From NCBI RefSeq assembly GCF_018595715.1, contig NZ_JAHEOJ010000020.1:310001-374000 (forward strand): a DNA stretch of 64,000 nucleotides. Direction: 5' to 3'. Under the pieces are notes generated by a model, which had not been told where the DNA came from, did no database searches, and saw nothing but the letters and a program-made list of their open reading frames with translations. A program made the translations under genes and the position numbers. Below are positions 28,535 through 37,620 of the stretch, in pieces. The DNA is from Glaciecola sp. XM2 (GTDB taxonomy: Bacteria > Pseudomonadota > Gammaproteobacteria > Enterobacterales > Alteromonadaceae). Positions within the stretch are counted from its first letter, which is position 1; every line of letters starts with the position of its first letter.

Positions 28535-29686
28535 TTATATCTGAGCATCCTCTTTCAATATAGAGGCACGGTCTGTTTTCTCCCAAGGAAACTCTTCACG
28601 ACCAAAGTGACCATATGCCGCAGTGGGTTGATAGATTGGGTGCTCTAGGTCGAGCATTTGAATAAGACCATAAGGACGTAAATCGAAATGGCGCTTAATG
28701 AGCTCGACTAGTGCATCGTCATCAATCACGCCTGTTCCAAAAGTATCGACACTAATGGAGGTGGGCAGAGCCACTCCAATGGCATAAGAAACCTGAATTT
28801 CACAACGTTTAGCCAAACCCGCTGCGACAATGTTTTTAGCCACATATCGACACGCGTATGCAGCGCTTCTGTCTACTTTTGATGGATCTTTACCAGAGAA
28901 TGCGCCGCCGCCATGACGCGCCATGCCGCCATAGGTATCGACAATGATTTTTCTTCCAGTTAAGCCGCAATCACCCATTGGCCCGCCAATAACAAAGCGC
29001 CCGGTAGGATTAATATGATACTGAGTATTGCTGGTAAGCCAATTGGCAGGCACTACCGGTTTAATGATTTCTTCCATCACCGCTTCGCGGATTGTGGCGT
29101 TATCCACACTGTCGCAATGTTGGGTTGATAATACAATAGCGTCTATCGCAACAGGTTTACCGTTTTCATAGACAAACGTGACCTGACTTTTTGCATCTGG
29201 GCGTAACCAAGGCAATTGACCGTTCTTGCGCAGCTTGGCTTGTTGTTGCACTAGTCGATGTGAATAGGTAATAGGAGCTGGCATTAATACGTCGGTCTCG
29301 TCGCTTGCGTAGCCAAACATCAGACCTTGATCACCCGCGCCTTGCTCTTCAGGATGCTCTCGATCCACACCTTGATTAATGTCGCCAGATTGTTTCCCAA
29401 TGGCGTTTAAGACCGCGCATGATTCGCCATCAAAACCCATATCAGAATGCGTATAGCCGATTTCTTTTACCGTTTTGCGGGCAAGCTCTTCGATGTCTAC
29501 CCACGCTGTGGTGTTAATCTCACCGCCCACTAATACCATGCCGGTTTTAACAAAGGTCTCACATGCAACCCTTGCTTTTGGGTCTTCTTTTAAAATAGCG
29601 TCGAGGACGGCGTCGGAGATTTGGTCTGCAATTTTATCTGGGTGACCCTCGGAAACTGACTCCGAAGTAAATAAACGTGATGTCAT
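28535..29686 (-). CDS. metK: S-adenosylmethionine synthetase
   Basis: Makes S-adenosylmethionine from methionine and ATP. 383 residues, one off the E. coli length. The ATP and magnesium site is [16 protein letters not shown] near the N-terminus; [12 protein letters not shown] and the P-loop-like [16 protein letters not shown] are the two family signatures. It is preceded by a MetJ-type operator about 115-140 bases upstream, so repression by MetJ with S-adenosylmethionine is expected. The start ATG lies in a good context and nothing is missing. Confidence 0.97.
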   Translation of the reverse strand: MTSRLFTSESVSEGHPDKIADQISDAVLDAILKEDPKARVACETFVKTGMVLVGGEINTTAWVDIEELARKTVKEIGYTHSDMGFDGESCAVLNAIGKQSGDINQGVDREHPEEQGAGDQGLMFGYASDETDVLMPAPITYSHRLVQQQAKLRKNGQLPWLRPDAKSQVTFVYENGKPVAIDAIVLSTQHCDSVDNATIREAVMEEIIKPVVPANWLTSNTQYHINPTGRFVIGGPMGDCGLTGRKIIVDTYGGMARHGGGAFSGKDPSKVDRSAAYACRYVAKNIVAAGLAKRCEIQVSYAIGVALPTSISVDTFGTGVIDDDALVELIKRHFDLRPYGLIQMLDLEHPIYQPTAAYGHFGREEFPWEKTDRASILKEDAQI

Positions 29687-29795
29687 TAAATATCCTGAAA
29701 ATTAATATTAAAAATGGCCTACGTGCATTGCCGTAAGCAAGCAGGCGTAAAATTTCTTATCGCTCTGCTTCATAATGGGTGCCATTGTAATCTAT

Positions 29796-29827
29796 TTCCG
29801 TCTAGACGTCTAAAAGTCTATTCGATT
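29796..29827. promoter_or_regulatory. MetJ operator upstream of metK
   Basis: Contiguous octamers TTCCGTCT, AGACGTCT, AAAAGTCT and ATTCGATT. The second is a perfect MetJ box, the third matches at six of eight and the first at five of eight. Tandem eight-base repeats are how MetJ dimers bind side by side. The location, about 110 bases before metK and pointing at its promoter, fits the known MetJ regulation of metK in gammaproteobacteria. Confidence 0.82.
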
Positions 29828-29987
29828 TACATAAGGATTCGTAAATAAAAGAGAAAAAGATCACAAATGCACAAATTTCAAACCTAACCGACGGTTGTAA
29901 TTGAGTGTGTTTTTATGCGGATAGAAAATGGGGGTTGTCGTTTTGGCTATTTAGGTATTATTCACAAGGCGGTGCATAAATCGGACG

Positions 29988-30037
29988 ATTCATATGGACT
30001 AGTCCTCTTCTCTACCGCGTTAAACTAGCAATTATAG
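29988..30037 (+). repeat. left arm of 50-base imperfect inverted repeat around the Fic module
   Basis: This 50-base segment begins ATTCATATGGACTAGTCC and ends GCAATTATAG. Its reverse complement matches 31375-31424 at 45 of 50 positions with no gaps. The two arms enclose about 1.4 kb containing only the antitoxin and Fic genes. No similarity continues beyond the arms on either side, and I find no clear target-site duplication outside them. Confidence 0.82.
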
Positions 30038-30416
30038 GCGTTTCCGCCAAGTCATATTTTCCACTATAAACCGCTACGGCTCAAAAAATGCTTTACCGAA
30101 GATGATTAATAAGTCATCTCTACTAACAACTTGACTTAAAAGTGTGTAGTTAGCTAAGCTTTTAATTAACAACTGACCCTTTTTCCACGCGTGGCATCAT
30201 GACCCATGGAAATTGGGAGGAAAAGCCGGCGAAAGTCGGTTTTTTCATTTTAGGAAAGGATATATGAGAAAACGGATATATGTTGATGGCAATAAATAGG
30301 CTTAAAATTTGTGCTTTATATAATCAAGACAACGCCCAATCAGTGTTTTTTCGATTAGGATGTATAATGGCAATTAATGACTTACTATTGTAAAATTATA
30401 ACATCAAGGGGGGATT

Positions 30417-30575
30417 ATGACTGCTACAGTTTCTAAATCTAGCGATGAACGCAAGACTAGGTTTAAGCCAAATATGGATAACTTTAAGGTCAGTCTGAGT
30501 TATGAAGGCCTTTCACTCAAAAAAGGAAGTGAAGGAAAGAGTATTGACGAATTGAAGCGCAAGTATGCGAGATAA
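30417..30575 (+). CDS. YhfG-like antitoxin of a class I Fic module
   Basis: A 52-residue open frame missed by length filters. It begins MTATVSKSSDERKTRFKPNM and contains FKVSLSYEGLSL. The block S26-LSY-E30-G31 fits the (S/T)xxxE(G/N) inhibitory helix that blocks the ATP gamma-phosphate site of Fic enzymes, as in VbhA and E. coli YhfG; YhfG is about the same size and has SRRLEG. AAGGGGGGATT precedes the ATG. The last eleven bases overlap the start of the Fic gene, indicating translational coupling with antitoxin made first. Seen: frame, motif and overlap. Function is inferred from family architecture. Confidence 0.78.
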   Translation: MTATVSKSSDERKTRFKPNMDNFKVSLSYEGLSLKKGSEGKSIDELKRKYAR

Positions 30576-31161
30576 ATACGGGGTAGCTTACGATAAATAC
30601 TGCTACCCTGGTTCTGATGTATTAATCAACCTTTTAGATATACAAGACACAGATGCACTGCAAGAAGCTGAAGCTCAGTTTTCAGCCGAACGCTATAGAA
30701 CCTACAAACCTGCACTATTGTCACTCTCTGATTTTTCATTTGAACATTTAAAGCACCTTCATCATCATTTATTTCAAGACTTATACGAATGGGCGGGACA
30801 AACGCGTGATGTTGATATTTCTAAAGGCGATACCCGTTTTTGTACTTGGACACGAATAGAGCCAGAAGCAAATAAATTATTTCAAACGATTCCTGCCCTT
30901 GCAGATTGCGATGATTTTAATGAGTTGATTGATAACGTAGCAGACTTGTTTTGTGAGCTTAATTTGCTACACCCCTTTCGCGAAGGTAACGGAAGAGTAT
31001 TACGTTTCTTTTTTGAAGAGCTTCTATATACCATTGGTTATGATGTGACATGGCCTAAAATTTCCCAGCAAGACTGGATAGATGCAAACATTGCTGGTGT
31101 TAACTTGAACCTAGATTTGCTCAAAGTGATCTTCAAGAAAGCGATTTCTAAGTGTCAATAA
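30565..31161 (+). CDS. fic: Fic family protein adenylyltransferase (AMPylase) toxin
   Basis: A 198-residue Fic-domain protein. The active-site loop is HPFREGNGR at 136-144, a complete HPFx(D/E)GNGR motif, so transfer of AMP to a target Tyr/Thr/Ser is predicted; the well-known E. coli Fic has a degenerate loop. The N-terminal part (MRDKYGVAYDKYCYPGSDVL, then FQDLYEWAGQTRDVDISKGD) follows the E. coli/Bartonella VbhT-like class I layout with no built-in inhibitory helix, matching the separate upstream antitoxin. The ribosome site is weak and the gene overlaps the antitoxin by eleven bases. The target is unknown; bacterial class I toxins often modify gyrase and topoisomerase IV. Confidence 0.92.
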   Translation: MRDKYGVAYDKYCYPGSDVLINLLDIQDTDALQEAEAQFSAERYRTYKPALLSLSDFSFEHLKHLHHHLFQDLYEWAGQTRDVDISKGDTRFCTWTRIEPEANKLFQTIPALADCDDFNELIDNVADLFCELNLLHPFREGNGRVLRFFFEELLYTIGYDVTWPKISQQDWIDANIAGVNLNLDLLKVIFKKAISKCQ

Positions 31162-31174
31162 TCTACTAAAAAGG

Positions 31175-31202
31175 GTTTTGTTGATGATAGAAACAACAAA
31201 AC
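31175..31202 (+). other. perfect 9-base inverted repeat downstream of fic
   Basis: GTTTTGTTG and CAACAAAAC are separated by ten bases, starting 14 bases after the fic stop. It lacks a T run on the plus strand and is AT-rich, so it is a weak hairpin. It may aid 3'-end formation or mRNA stability, but it could be chance. Confidence 0.45.
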
Positions 31203-31374
31203 TTCGATAGGATCCTTCGGCAAGCTAGCCATAGAGTCAAAACGTCACCACCGGACACTGCCCGACGTATTAAGGTGTCGAGATATCATGCTTGTATGAG
31301 CTACGCATTTATATTTTATTGACCGTTTTCAAACGTAGTTGCTTTTTAGGAAAAAAAGAACTTGGTTGAACAGG

Positions 31375-31424
31375 CTATGATTGCTAGTTTAAAGCGGTAG
31401 AGAGGACGACTTGTCCATATGAAT
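31375..31424 (-). repeat. right arm of 50-base imperfect inverted repeat around the Fic module
   Basis: The reverse complement of this segment matches 29988-30037 at 45 of 50 positions. It begins CTATGATTGCTAGTTTAAAG and ends GTCCATATGAAT in plus orientation. The five differences are single substitutions with no gaps, consistent with two diverged copies of one element. Confidence 0.82.
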
Positions 31425-31606
31425 AATCGCTCTTAAAACCCTTTCAACAACCCAACTCTTTGCTTATGTAATCAGCCCATCTAGTAGAGATAGGCCAAAA
31501 ATAAAGCATTAATACGAATTAATGATTGAAGTGATTATGGGGACGGGCGACAATACGCGCCTTAAAAATACACAACACCCTCATTTTGATTCATCAAGGA
31601 GTAATC

Positions 31607-33598
31607 ATGTCATCACGCCGCCATCTCGCAAACGCTGTTCGAGCTTTAAGTATGGACGCTGTCCAACAAGCTAATTCTGGTCATCCAGGAGCGCCAATGG
31701 GCATGGCCGATATCGCTCAAGTTTTATGGTGTGATTACTTATCGCATAACCCCAAAAATCCCAATTGGGCTAACCGCGACCGTTTCATCTTGTCCAATGG
31801 TCATGGCTCTATGTTGCTGTATTCTCTGTTGCATCTTACAGGTTACGAATTACCCCTTGAGGAACTAAAGAATTTCCGTCAGCTTCACTCTAAAACACCT
31901 GGTCACCCAGAGTATGGTTATGCGCCAGGCGTTGAAACTACCACAGGTCCGTTAGGGCAGGGTATTTCTAACGCCGTAGGTATGGCATTAGCTGAAAAGG
32001 TACTTGCCGCCCAGTTTAACCGCGACAACCTTGATATTGTTGACCACTACACGTACGCATTTTTAGGTGATGGCTGCTTAATGGAAGGGATTTCCCATGA
32101 AACCTGTTCTCTTGCCGGCACCTTAGGCCTTGGCAAACTCATCGCGTTTTGGGATGACAACGGTATTTCGATTGATGGTGAAGTAGAGGGTTGGTTTAGT
32201 GATGATACCCCTAAGCGTTTTGAAGCATATGGTTGGCACGTAATCGCAGACGTTGATGGACATAGCCCAGAGCAGTTAATTGCGGCTATTGATCAAGCAC
32301 AAAAAGAAACGGGTAAACCTACGTTGATTTGCTGTAAAACCACCATTGGTTTTGGCTCTCCTAACAAGCAAGGGAAAGAAGATTGCCACGGTGCGCCCCT
32401 TGGCGTTGATGAAATCGCGCTTACGCGTGAAGCATTAGGCTGGTCTCATGGACCATTCGAAGTGCCAGAAGATGTTTACTCGCAGTGGAACGCTGTGGAC
32501 AAAGGTGCACAAGCGGAAGCGAAATGGCAAGAAACCTTTGCTGCATATCAACAAGCGCACCCAGAGCTTGCAAAAGAGTTTATACGTCGTAAAACAAACG
32601 TGTTGCCAGAGAACTGGCACAAAGACGTAACCAAATACATTCAGGCCTTACAGGCGAACCCGCAAAATATCGCTACGCGTAAAGCATCGCAAAATGCACT
32701 TAACGCTTATGGGCCGATGCTTCCTGAGCTACTAGGTGGCTCTGCTGACTTAGCAGGCTCTAATCTTACCATTTGGAGCGACTCTAAAGGCGTCACCAAA
32801 GAAGATGCAAACGGCAACTATATATATTACGGCGTACGCGAGTTTGGCATGTCGGCTATGATGAACGGTATTAGCTTGTATGGCGGTTTTAAAGCCTACG
32901 GTGCCACCTTCTTAATGTTCATGGAATACGCCCGCAATGCCGTAAGAATGGCGGCTATTATGAAGCAGCCTGCCATCTTTGTTTACACGCATGATTCAAT
33001 TGGTTTAGGTGAAGACGGTCCTACTCATCAGCCGGTAGAGCAGCTTGTGGCCCTGCGCTCAACCCCTAATTTAGATAACTGGCGCCCGTGTGACCAAGTG
33101 GAATCTGCTATTGCATGGAAAGCAGCTATTGAGCGCACCGATGGCCCCACAACACTTATTTTTACTCGCCAAGGTTTACCGCAACAAGCGCGCGAGCCGC
33201 AACAGCTTATAGATGCTGAGCGCGGTGGATATGTATTGGTCGATAGCGATACCGCACCTGAAATCATCTTGATTGCCACTGGCTCTGAAGTACAACTGGC
33301 CGTTGAAGCGGCAGCAACGCTTACCGCTCAAGGTAAAGCCGTTCGCGTGGTATCGATGCCAAGTACCGATGTATTTGACAGACAATCAGCTAGCTATAAA
33401 GAGCAAGTACTACCGGCGGGCGTGACGAAGCGTGTTGCAGTGGAAGCGTTAGCAAAAGACACTTGGTATAAGTATGTTGGCCTAAATGGCGCTGTTATTG
33501 GCATGGACACCTTTGGTGAATCTGCACCTGCAGGTGATTTGTTCAAGCACTTTAACATTACTAGCCAAGCCGTGATTGATGCAGCATTGGCGCTTTAA
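31607..33598 (+). CDS. tkt: transketolase
   Basis: Thiamine-diphosphate enzyme moving two-carbon units between sugar phosphates. From ATG 31607 the protein is 663 residues, the E. coli TktA length, beginning [32 protein letters not shown] is directly upstream. A TTG start seven codons earlier is less likely. Visible are [17 protein letters not shown], the ThDP motif [12 protein letters not shown] with the DDN ending, and the pyrimidine-domain region [14 protein letters not shown]. It heads a run tkt-epd-pgk-fba that links the pentose phosphate pathway, vitamin B6 synthesis and glycolysis. Confidence 0.97.
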   Translation: MSSRRHLANAVRALSMDAVQQANSGHPGAPMGMADIAQVLWCDYLSHNPKNPNWANRDRFILSNGHGSMLLYSLLHLTGYELPLEELKNFRQLHSKTPGHPEYGYAPGVETTTGPLGQGISNAVGMALAEKVLAAQFNRDNLDIVDHYTYAFLGDGCLMEGISHETCSLAGTLGLGKLIAFWDDNGISIDGEVEGWFSDDTPKRFEAYGWHVIADVDGHSPEQLIAAIDQAQKETGKPTLICCKTTIGFGSPNKQGKEDCHGAPLGVDEIALTREALGWSHGPFEVPEDVYSQWNAVDKGAQAEAKWQETFAAYQQAHPELAKEFIRRKTNVLPENWHKDVTKYIQALQANPQNIATRKASQNALNAYGPMLPELLGGSADLAGSNLTIWSDSKGVTKEDANGNYIYYGVREFGMSAMMNGISLYGGFKAYGATFLMFMEYARNAVRMAAIMKQPAIFVYTHDSIGLGEDGPTHQPVEQLVALRSTPNLDNWRPCDQVESAIAWKAAIERTDGPTTLIFTRQGLPQQAREPQQLIDAERGGYVLVDSDTAPEIILIATGSEVQLAVEAAATLTAQGKAVRVVSMPSTDVFDRQSASYKEQVLPAGVTKRVAVEALAKDTWYKYVGLNGAVIGMDTFGESAPAGDLFKHFNITSQAVIDAALAL

Positions 33599-33634
33599 GT
33601 GCGCATTTTCTCTTTAAAAAAAGGGCAATAAAAC

Positions 33635-34663
33635 GTGCTTCGTATTGGTATTAACGGGTTTGGCCGCATAGGCCGCAGCGTCGTTCGAGCACTATATGAA
33701 AACGGTTTTCGAGATCGTATCCAGGTGGTTGCAATCAACGAAGTGGCCGAGCCTGAGGGTATTGCTCATTTACTGCAATATGACAGTGCTCATGGTCGTT
33801 TTAGATATAAGGTGACCTATGAGCAAGGTGCCCGTGGTAGCAGATTACTGCTCAACCAAGACGAGATTGCCCTGTTTCATGAAAAGCGCATAGACAATAT
33901 TAATTGGGCGGCGCACAAAGTAGATATAGTGCTTGAGTGTACTGGCATTTATTCAAGTGCCGAAGATGCTAAAGACCATATGCGAAGCGGAGCAAAAAAA
34001 GTCCTGTTTTCTCAGCCTTGTGGTCAAGATATGGATGCAACCATTATTTATGGTGTGAATCATGAGAGCCTAAAGCCTGATGATGTTGTGGTGTCGAACG
34101 GCTCATGCACCACAAACTGTATCATCCCCGTCATTCAAGCCCTTGATAATGCTTTTGGCGTAGAAAGCGGCACTATCACCACTATTCACTCTTCGATGCA
34201 TGACCAACAGGTTATTGATGCCTATCATCCCGATTTACGCAGAACTCGGGCGGCTAGCCAATCGATTATTCCAGTGGATACGAAACTCGCTCGCGGTATT
34301 GAAAGAATTTTACCAAAATTTGCGGGTAAATTTGAAGCCATCGCAGTAAGAGTACCGACGATTAATGTTACCGCGATGGATTTAAGTGTCACGCTGCGCG
34401 ATAAGGTCGACGTTAAGCAAGTTAATAGTGTGCTATCGAGTGCGTCGGTGGATTTTCCGCCTAATATCATTGACTATACTGAAGCGCCTCTGGTATCTGT
34501 GGATTTTAATCATGATCCACACTCATGCGTAGTAGATGGCACGCAAACGCGCGTGAGCCACAAACAGCTGGTAAAAACCTTATTGTGGTGTGATAACGAA
34601 TGGGGTTTTGCAAACAGAATGATTGATACTGCACTTCATATGCACAAAGTAGGCTATAACTAA
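33635..34663 (+). CDS. epd: D-erythrose-4-phosphate dehydrogenase
   Basis: NAD-dependent oxidation of erythrose-4-phosphate to 4-phosphoerythronate, the first step of pyridoxal phosphate synthesis. 342 residues, a GapA relative. Distinguishing features are the catalytic SCTTNC inside [18 protein letters not shown] and [20 protein letters not shown], which is diagnostic of Epd rather than GapA. The GTG start follows AAAGGGCAATAAAAC. It lies between tkt, which makes its substrate, and pgk, the gammaproteobacterial epd-pgk arrangement. Confidence 0.93.
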   Translation: MLRIGINGFGRIGRSVVRALYENGFRDRIQVVAINEVAEPEGIAHLLQYDSAHGRFRYKVTYEQGARGSRLLLNQDEIALFHEKRIDNINWAAHKVDIVLECTGIYSSAEDAKDHMRSGAKKVLFSQPCGQDMDATIIYGVNHESLKPDDVVVSNGSCTTNCIIPVIQALDNAFGVESGTITTIHSSMHDQQVIDAYHPDLRRTRAASQSIIPVDTKLARGIERILPKFAGKFEAIAVRVPTINVTAMDLSVTLRDKVDVKQVNSVLSSASVDFPPNIIDYTEAPLVSVDFNHDPHSCVVDGTQTRVSHKQLVKTLLWCDNEWGFANRMIDTALHMHKVGYN

Positions 34664-34685
34664 AAGAATACACAAGGAAATTTAC

Positions 34686-35861
34686 ATGCCAATTAAAACG
34701 ATGTCAGACATTGATTTACGTAACAAGCGTGTGCTTATTAGGCAAGATCTTAACGTGCCGGTAAAAAACGGTGTTATTAGTTCAGATGCGCGTCTTAAAG
34801 CATCTATTCCTACTATCGAGCAAGCGCTTGCGCAGGGCGCTGCCGTGATGGTGATGTCGCATCTTGGTAGACCTACCGAAGGTCAGCCAGAAGCTGAATT
34901 TTCTCTCGCACCTATTGCGGATTACTTGTCAGAACATTTATCGGTGAAAGTAAATTTTGCCACCCAATATTTAGGTAACGACGCCTTTGATGCGCCAGTA
35001 GGCGAAGTAACATTACTTGAAAATGTACGCTTCAATGCTGGCGAAAAAGGCAACGATGAGACGCTTTCAAAAAATTATGCTGATTTGTGCGACGTATTTG
35101 TGATGGATGCCTTTGGCACAGCCCACAGAGCGCAGGCGAGCACTCATGGTGTGGCCAAGTATGCAAAAGAAGCCTGTGCTGGACCACTGCTAGACGCAGA
35201 GCTCAAAGCACTATCGAAAGCCTTAGACAATCCCAAGCGCCCACTGGTAGCAATCGTAGGTGGCTCAAAAGTGTCGACTAAGCTAACGGTATTATCGAGC
35301 TTAGCCAACAAAGTTGATCAGCTAATTGTGGGCGGTGGCATTGCAAATACATTTATTGCTGCGCAAGGCCATAGCGTCGGTAAATCATTGGTTGAAGAAA
35401 GCCTACAAGATGAAGCAAAACGACTAACTGACTTAGCAAAAGCCAACGGTGGTGAAATTCCAATCCCAACCGACGTTGTGGTCGGTAAAGCTTTCGCGGA
35501 AGACAGGCTTGCCACCATTAAAGCGGTAGACAGTGTAGATAGCGACGATATGATTTTTGACATAGGCCCAGATACCGCCGCTTACCTTGCAGATATATTG
35601 AAAAATGCAGGTACCATTGTGTGGAATGGACCGGTGGGCGTATTTGAATTTGACCAGTTTGGCGAAGGCACCAAAGCCATTGGCGAAGCGATTGCACAAA
35701 GCTCAGCTTTTTCTATTGCTGGTGGAGGCGATACCCTTGCTGCGGTAGATAAATATGGCATTGCTGACAAAGTGTCTTATATTTCAACCGGTGGCGGAGC
35801 ATTTTTAGAGTTTTTAGAGGGCAAAGAGCTCCCTGCTGTGGCAATATTAGAAAGAGACTAG
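34686..35861 (+). CDS. pgk: phosphoglycerate kinase
   Basis: Glycolytic enzyme transferring phosphate from 1,3-bisphosphoglycerate to ADP. 391 residues. The substrate-binding N-domain has [16 protein letters not shown] and SHLGRPTEG; the nucleotide domain has [12 protein letters not shown] and the hinge [11 protein letters not shown], then [13 protein letters not shown]. The ATG follows ACAAGGAAATTTAC. The gene sits 22 bases after epd and 45 before the aldolase gene, so these are probably one transcript. Confidence 0.97.
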   Translation: MPIKTMSDIDLRNKRVLIRQDLNVPVKNGVISSDARLKASIPTIEQALAQGAAVMVMSHLGRPTEGQPEAEFSLAPIADYLSEHLSVKVNFATQYLGNDAFDAPVGEVTLLENVRFNAGEKGNDETLSKNYADLCDVFVMDAFGTAHRAQASTHGVAKYAKEACAGPLLDAELKALSKALDNPKRPLVAIVGGSKVSTKLTVLSSLANKVDQLIVGGGIANTFIAAQGHSVGKSLVEESLQDEAKRLTDLAKANGGEIPIPTDVVVGKAFAEDRLATIKAVDSVDSDDMIFDIGPDTAAYLADILKNAGTIVWNGPVGVFEFDQFGEGTKAIGEAIAQSSAFSIAGGGDTLAAVDKYGIADKVSYISTGGGAFLEFLEGKELPAVAILERD

Positions 35862-35906
35862 AACATAACATCGAACTATCGGAACAAAACACGAGGACCA
35901 AACCCA

Positions 35907-36806
35907 ATGACAACTCAAGCGCAACAAGACATGCTAAGTAAAGTGCAGCAAGAAATTGGCTTCATCGCCGCATTAGATCAAAGCGGTGGCAGCACGCCAA
36001 AAGCACTTAAGCTCTATGGCGTTGATGAAACGGCATATTCATCGGATGAAGAAATGTTTGCATGTGTGCACGCGATGCGTACTCGCATTATTACTAGTCC
36101 AGCATTTGACGGGAAACGTGTTCTAGGCGCTATTTTGTTTGAAAACACCCTTGATAGAGACATTGAAGGTAAATCGAGTGCCCGTTTTTTGTGGGAAAAT
36201 AAAAATGTTGTGCCATTTTTAAAAGTCGACAAGGGTTTGGCTGACGAAGAAAACGGCGCACAAGTGATGAAGCCTATGCCCGATTTAGATGCCTTGCTTG
36301 CAAAAGCGAATGCGCAAGATGTTTTTGGCACTAAAATGCGCTCGGTCATCAAACTTGCTAACAAAGCGGGCGTTGATGCCGTTGTTTCTCAACAGTTTGA
36401 GGTAGGTAAGCAAATTTTGGCAGCCGGTTTAGTGCCCATTATTGAGCCAGAAGTTGACATTAACAGCCCCGAGAAAGCTCAGGCAGAGGCGCTCTTAAAA
36501 GCTGCGTTACTGGCAGAGCTCGACAAATTAGACCCCTCGCAAAAAGTGATGCTTAAATTAACCCTGCCTGAGCAATCGAACTTTTATCAGGCGTGTATTG
36601 AGCATGCGAATGTACTCAAAGTAGTGGCGTTATCGGGCGGATATGCAAGAGATGAAGCAAATAAACGTTTAACTGATAACGTAGGCATGATTGCAAGCTT
36701 CTCGCGTGCTTTAACCGAAGGACTCAGCGCGCAGCAGTCTGACGATGATTTTAACGCAACCTTAGATGCAACCATCCAAGACATTTATAACGCATCAGCG
36801 ACTTAA
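35907..36806 (+). CDS. class I fructose-bisphosphate aldolase
   Basis: A 299-residue aldolase of the Schiff-base (class I) type, the short bacterial family like that of Staphylococcus. Landmarks are [40 protein letters not shown] and [10 protein letters not shown], with a lysine in [11 protein letters not shown]. It cleaves fructose-1,6-bisphosphate without zinc. In most gammaproteobacteria the gene after pgk is the unrelated zinc-dependent class II fbaA, so this is a non-homologous replacement in the same place. ACACGAGGACC precedes the ATG. Confidence 0.92.
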   Translation: MTTQAQQDMLSKVQQEIGFIAALDQSGGSTPKALKLYGVDETAYSSDEEMFACVHAMRTRIITSPAFDGKRVLGAILFENTLDRDIEGKSSARFLWENKNVVPFLKVDKGLADEENGAQVMKPMPDLDALLAKANAQDVFGTKMRSVIKLANKAGVDAVVSQQFEVGKQILAAGLVPIIEPEVDINSPEKAQAEALLKAALLAELDKLDPSQKVMLKLTLPEQSNFYQACIEHANVLKVVALSGGYARDEANKRLTDNVGMIASFSRALTEGLSAQQSDDDFNATLDATIQDIYNASAT

Positions 36807-36960
36807 ATCACCTAGCAGTAGATAAATGCGCGTTGGCGGTCTCACCTAGACTGCGGCGCGCCACTTCCCTTACAACGCCCATTGGTTTAAAAGCACTCAT
36901 AATTGCGCTTACTGCGCTTTGCTATCATAATTGCACCTATCGTTAATTAGGCATGAAGTA

Positions 36961-37482
36961 ATGACGTTGCAAATTAAGCGTAAACAAGGTTTCACGTTTG
37001 TCGAACTAGTACTAGTGATTGTTGTGCTTGGCGTATTAGCGCTCGTTGCATTGCCGCGTTTGCTAGACGTAACCACCGATGCCCGCATCGCAAAAATTAC
37101 CGACATTGCGTCACAAATGAAATCGACGATTACGCTGGTACAAAACAAAGCGAGAGTTTCAGGGCTTCGTCCTGTTGCCACTAACCCTGGTGGCTCAGCG
37201 CAAGTCGCGTTTGCTGTGGATTTTGGCTTTGGCATCAGTGAAGTGGACTTTCGTAACCTTTGCCCTGAAAGCCAAGCAGAGATTGGTGATCGCCTCAACT
37301 TTTTAGAATTTATGAACCTGTCTTTGTCTGATGATATTAGTACGCGCGTAAATAATCAGTACACGCTTATAGGCTACGATGTACCAAGCTCTGGTGTACC
37401 TACCAACCAAGGTTGCTATGTGATTTATGATTCCTTTGGTTCACCTAATTGCACCGTAACTGAGGTGACGGTGGATTGTTAA
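36961..37482 (+). CDS. type IV prepilin-like protein
   Basis: A 173-residue pilin-like protein starting at ATG 36961 with a short basic leader MTLQIKRKQG and a class III cleavage site before FTFVELVLVIVVLGVLALVA. The phenylalanine after glycine would be N-methylated by PilD and Glu5 is present. Residues 12-32 are the polymerisation helix; the rest is a soluble domain with a C-terminal pair of cysteines (NQGCYVIY and VDC). It resembles MSHA-type and minor pilins, but sits alone, with no pilus genes nearby. A longer TTG start would disrupt the leader, so it is not used. Confidence 0.8.
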   Translation: MTLQIKRKQGFTFVELVLVIVVLGVLALVALPRLLDVTTDARIAKITDIASQMKSTITLVQNKARVSGLRPVATNPGGSAQVAFAVDFGFGISEVDFRNLCPESQAEIGDRLNFLEFMNLSLSDDISTRVNNQYTLIGYDVPSSGVPTNQGCYVIYDSFGSPNCTVTEVTVDC

Positions 37483-37620
37483 TTAAGATGAAATGTTAGA
37501 TACGTTGATAAGTAAAACTTACGCATGTGTTAGCAAGCTCACCTCATGATAACCACTTTCATTTATCCTTGAAGCTTGGCGCTTAAACTCGATATTTCCG
37601 ACTTCATTAGGTTTATTTAG

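Larger units (their letters stand above)
29687..30416. other. intergenic region between metK and the Fic module
   Basis: About 730 bases without a gene. It contains the metK promoter and MetJ operator (29796-29827), the left copy of the 50-base inverted repeat (29988-30037), and the promoter region of the antitoxin gene, with a TATAAT hexamer at 30319-30324 but no clear -35. A short stem with a T run, around GCCGGCGAAAGTCGG and T6 near 30227-30245, might act as a weak terminator. I see no convincing coding frame. Confidence 0.55.
31162..31606. other. intergenic region between fic and tkt
   Basis: A gap of about 445 bases. It holds the hairpin just after fic, the right arm of the inverted repeat (31375-31424) and the tkt upstream region, which ends with AAGGAG at 31597-31602. 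The 150 bases after the repeat should contain the tkt promoter, but no clear -35/-10 pair is visible. No coding frame of interest is present. Confidence 0.55.

Noticed and set aside
29988-30037. Integron attC-like core (GTTAAAC) in the left repeat arm
   Set aside because: The right arm has GTTTAAA instead of the needed core, and the copies are inverted instead of in the direct order of integron cassettes.
31375-31424. tRNA-like GCGGTAGAG string in the right repeat arm
   Set aside because: No complete cloverleaf, anticodon arm or T-loop follows; the match is limited to about nine bases.
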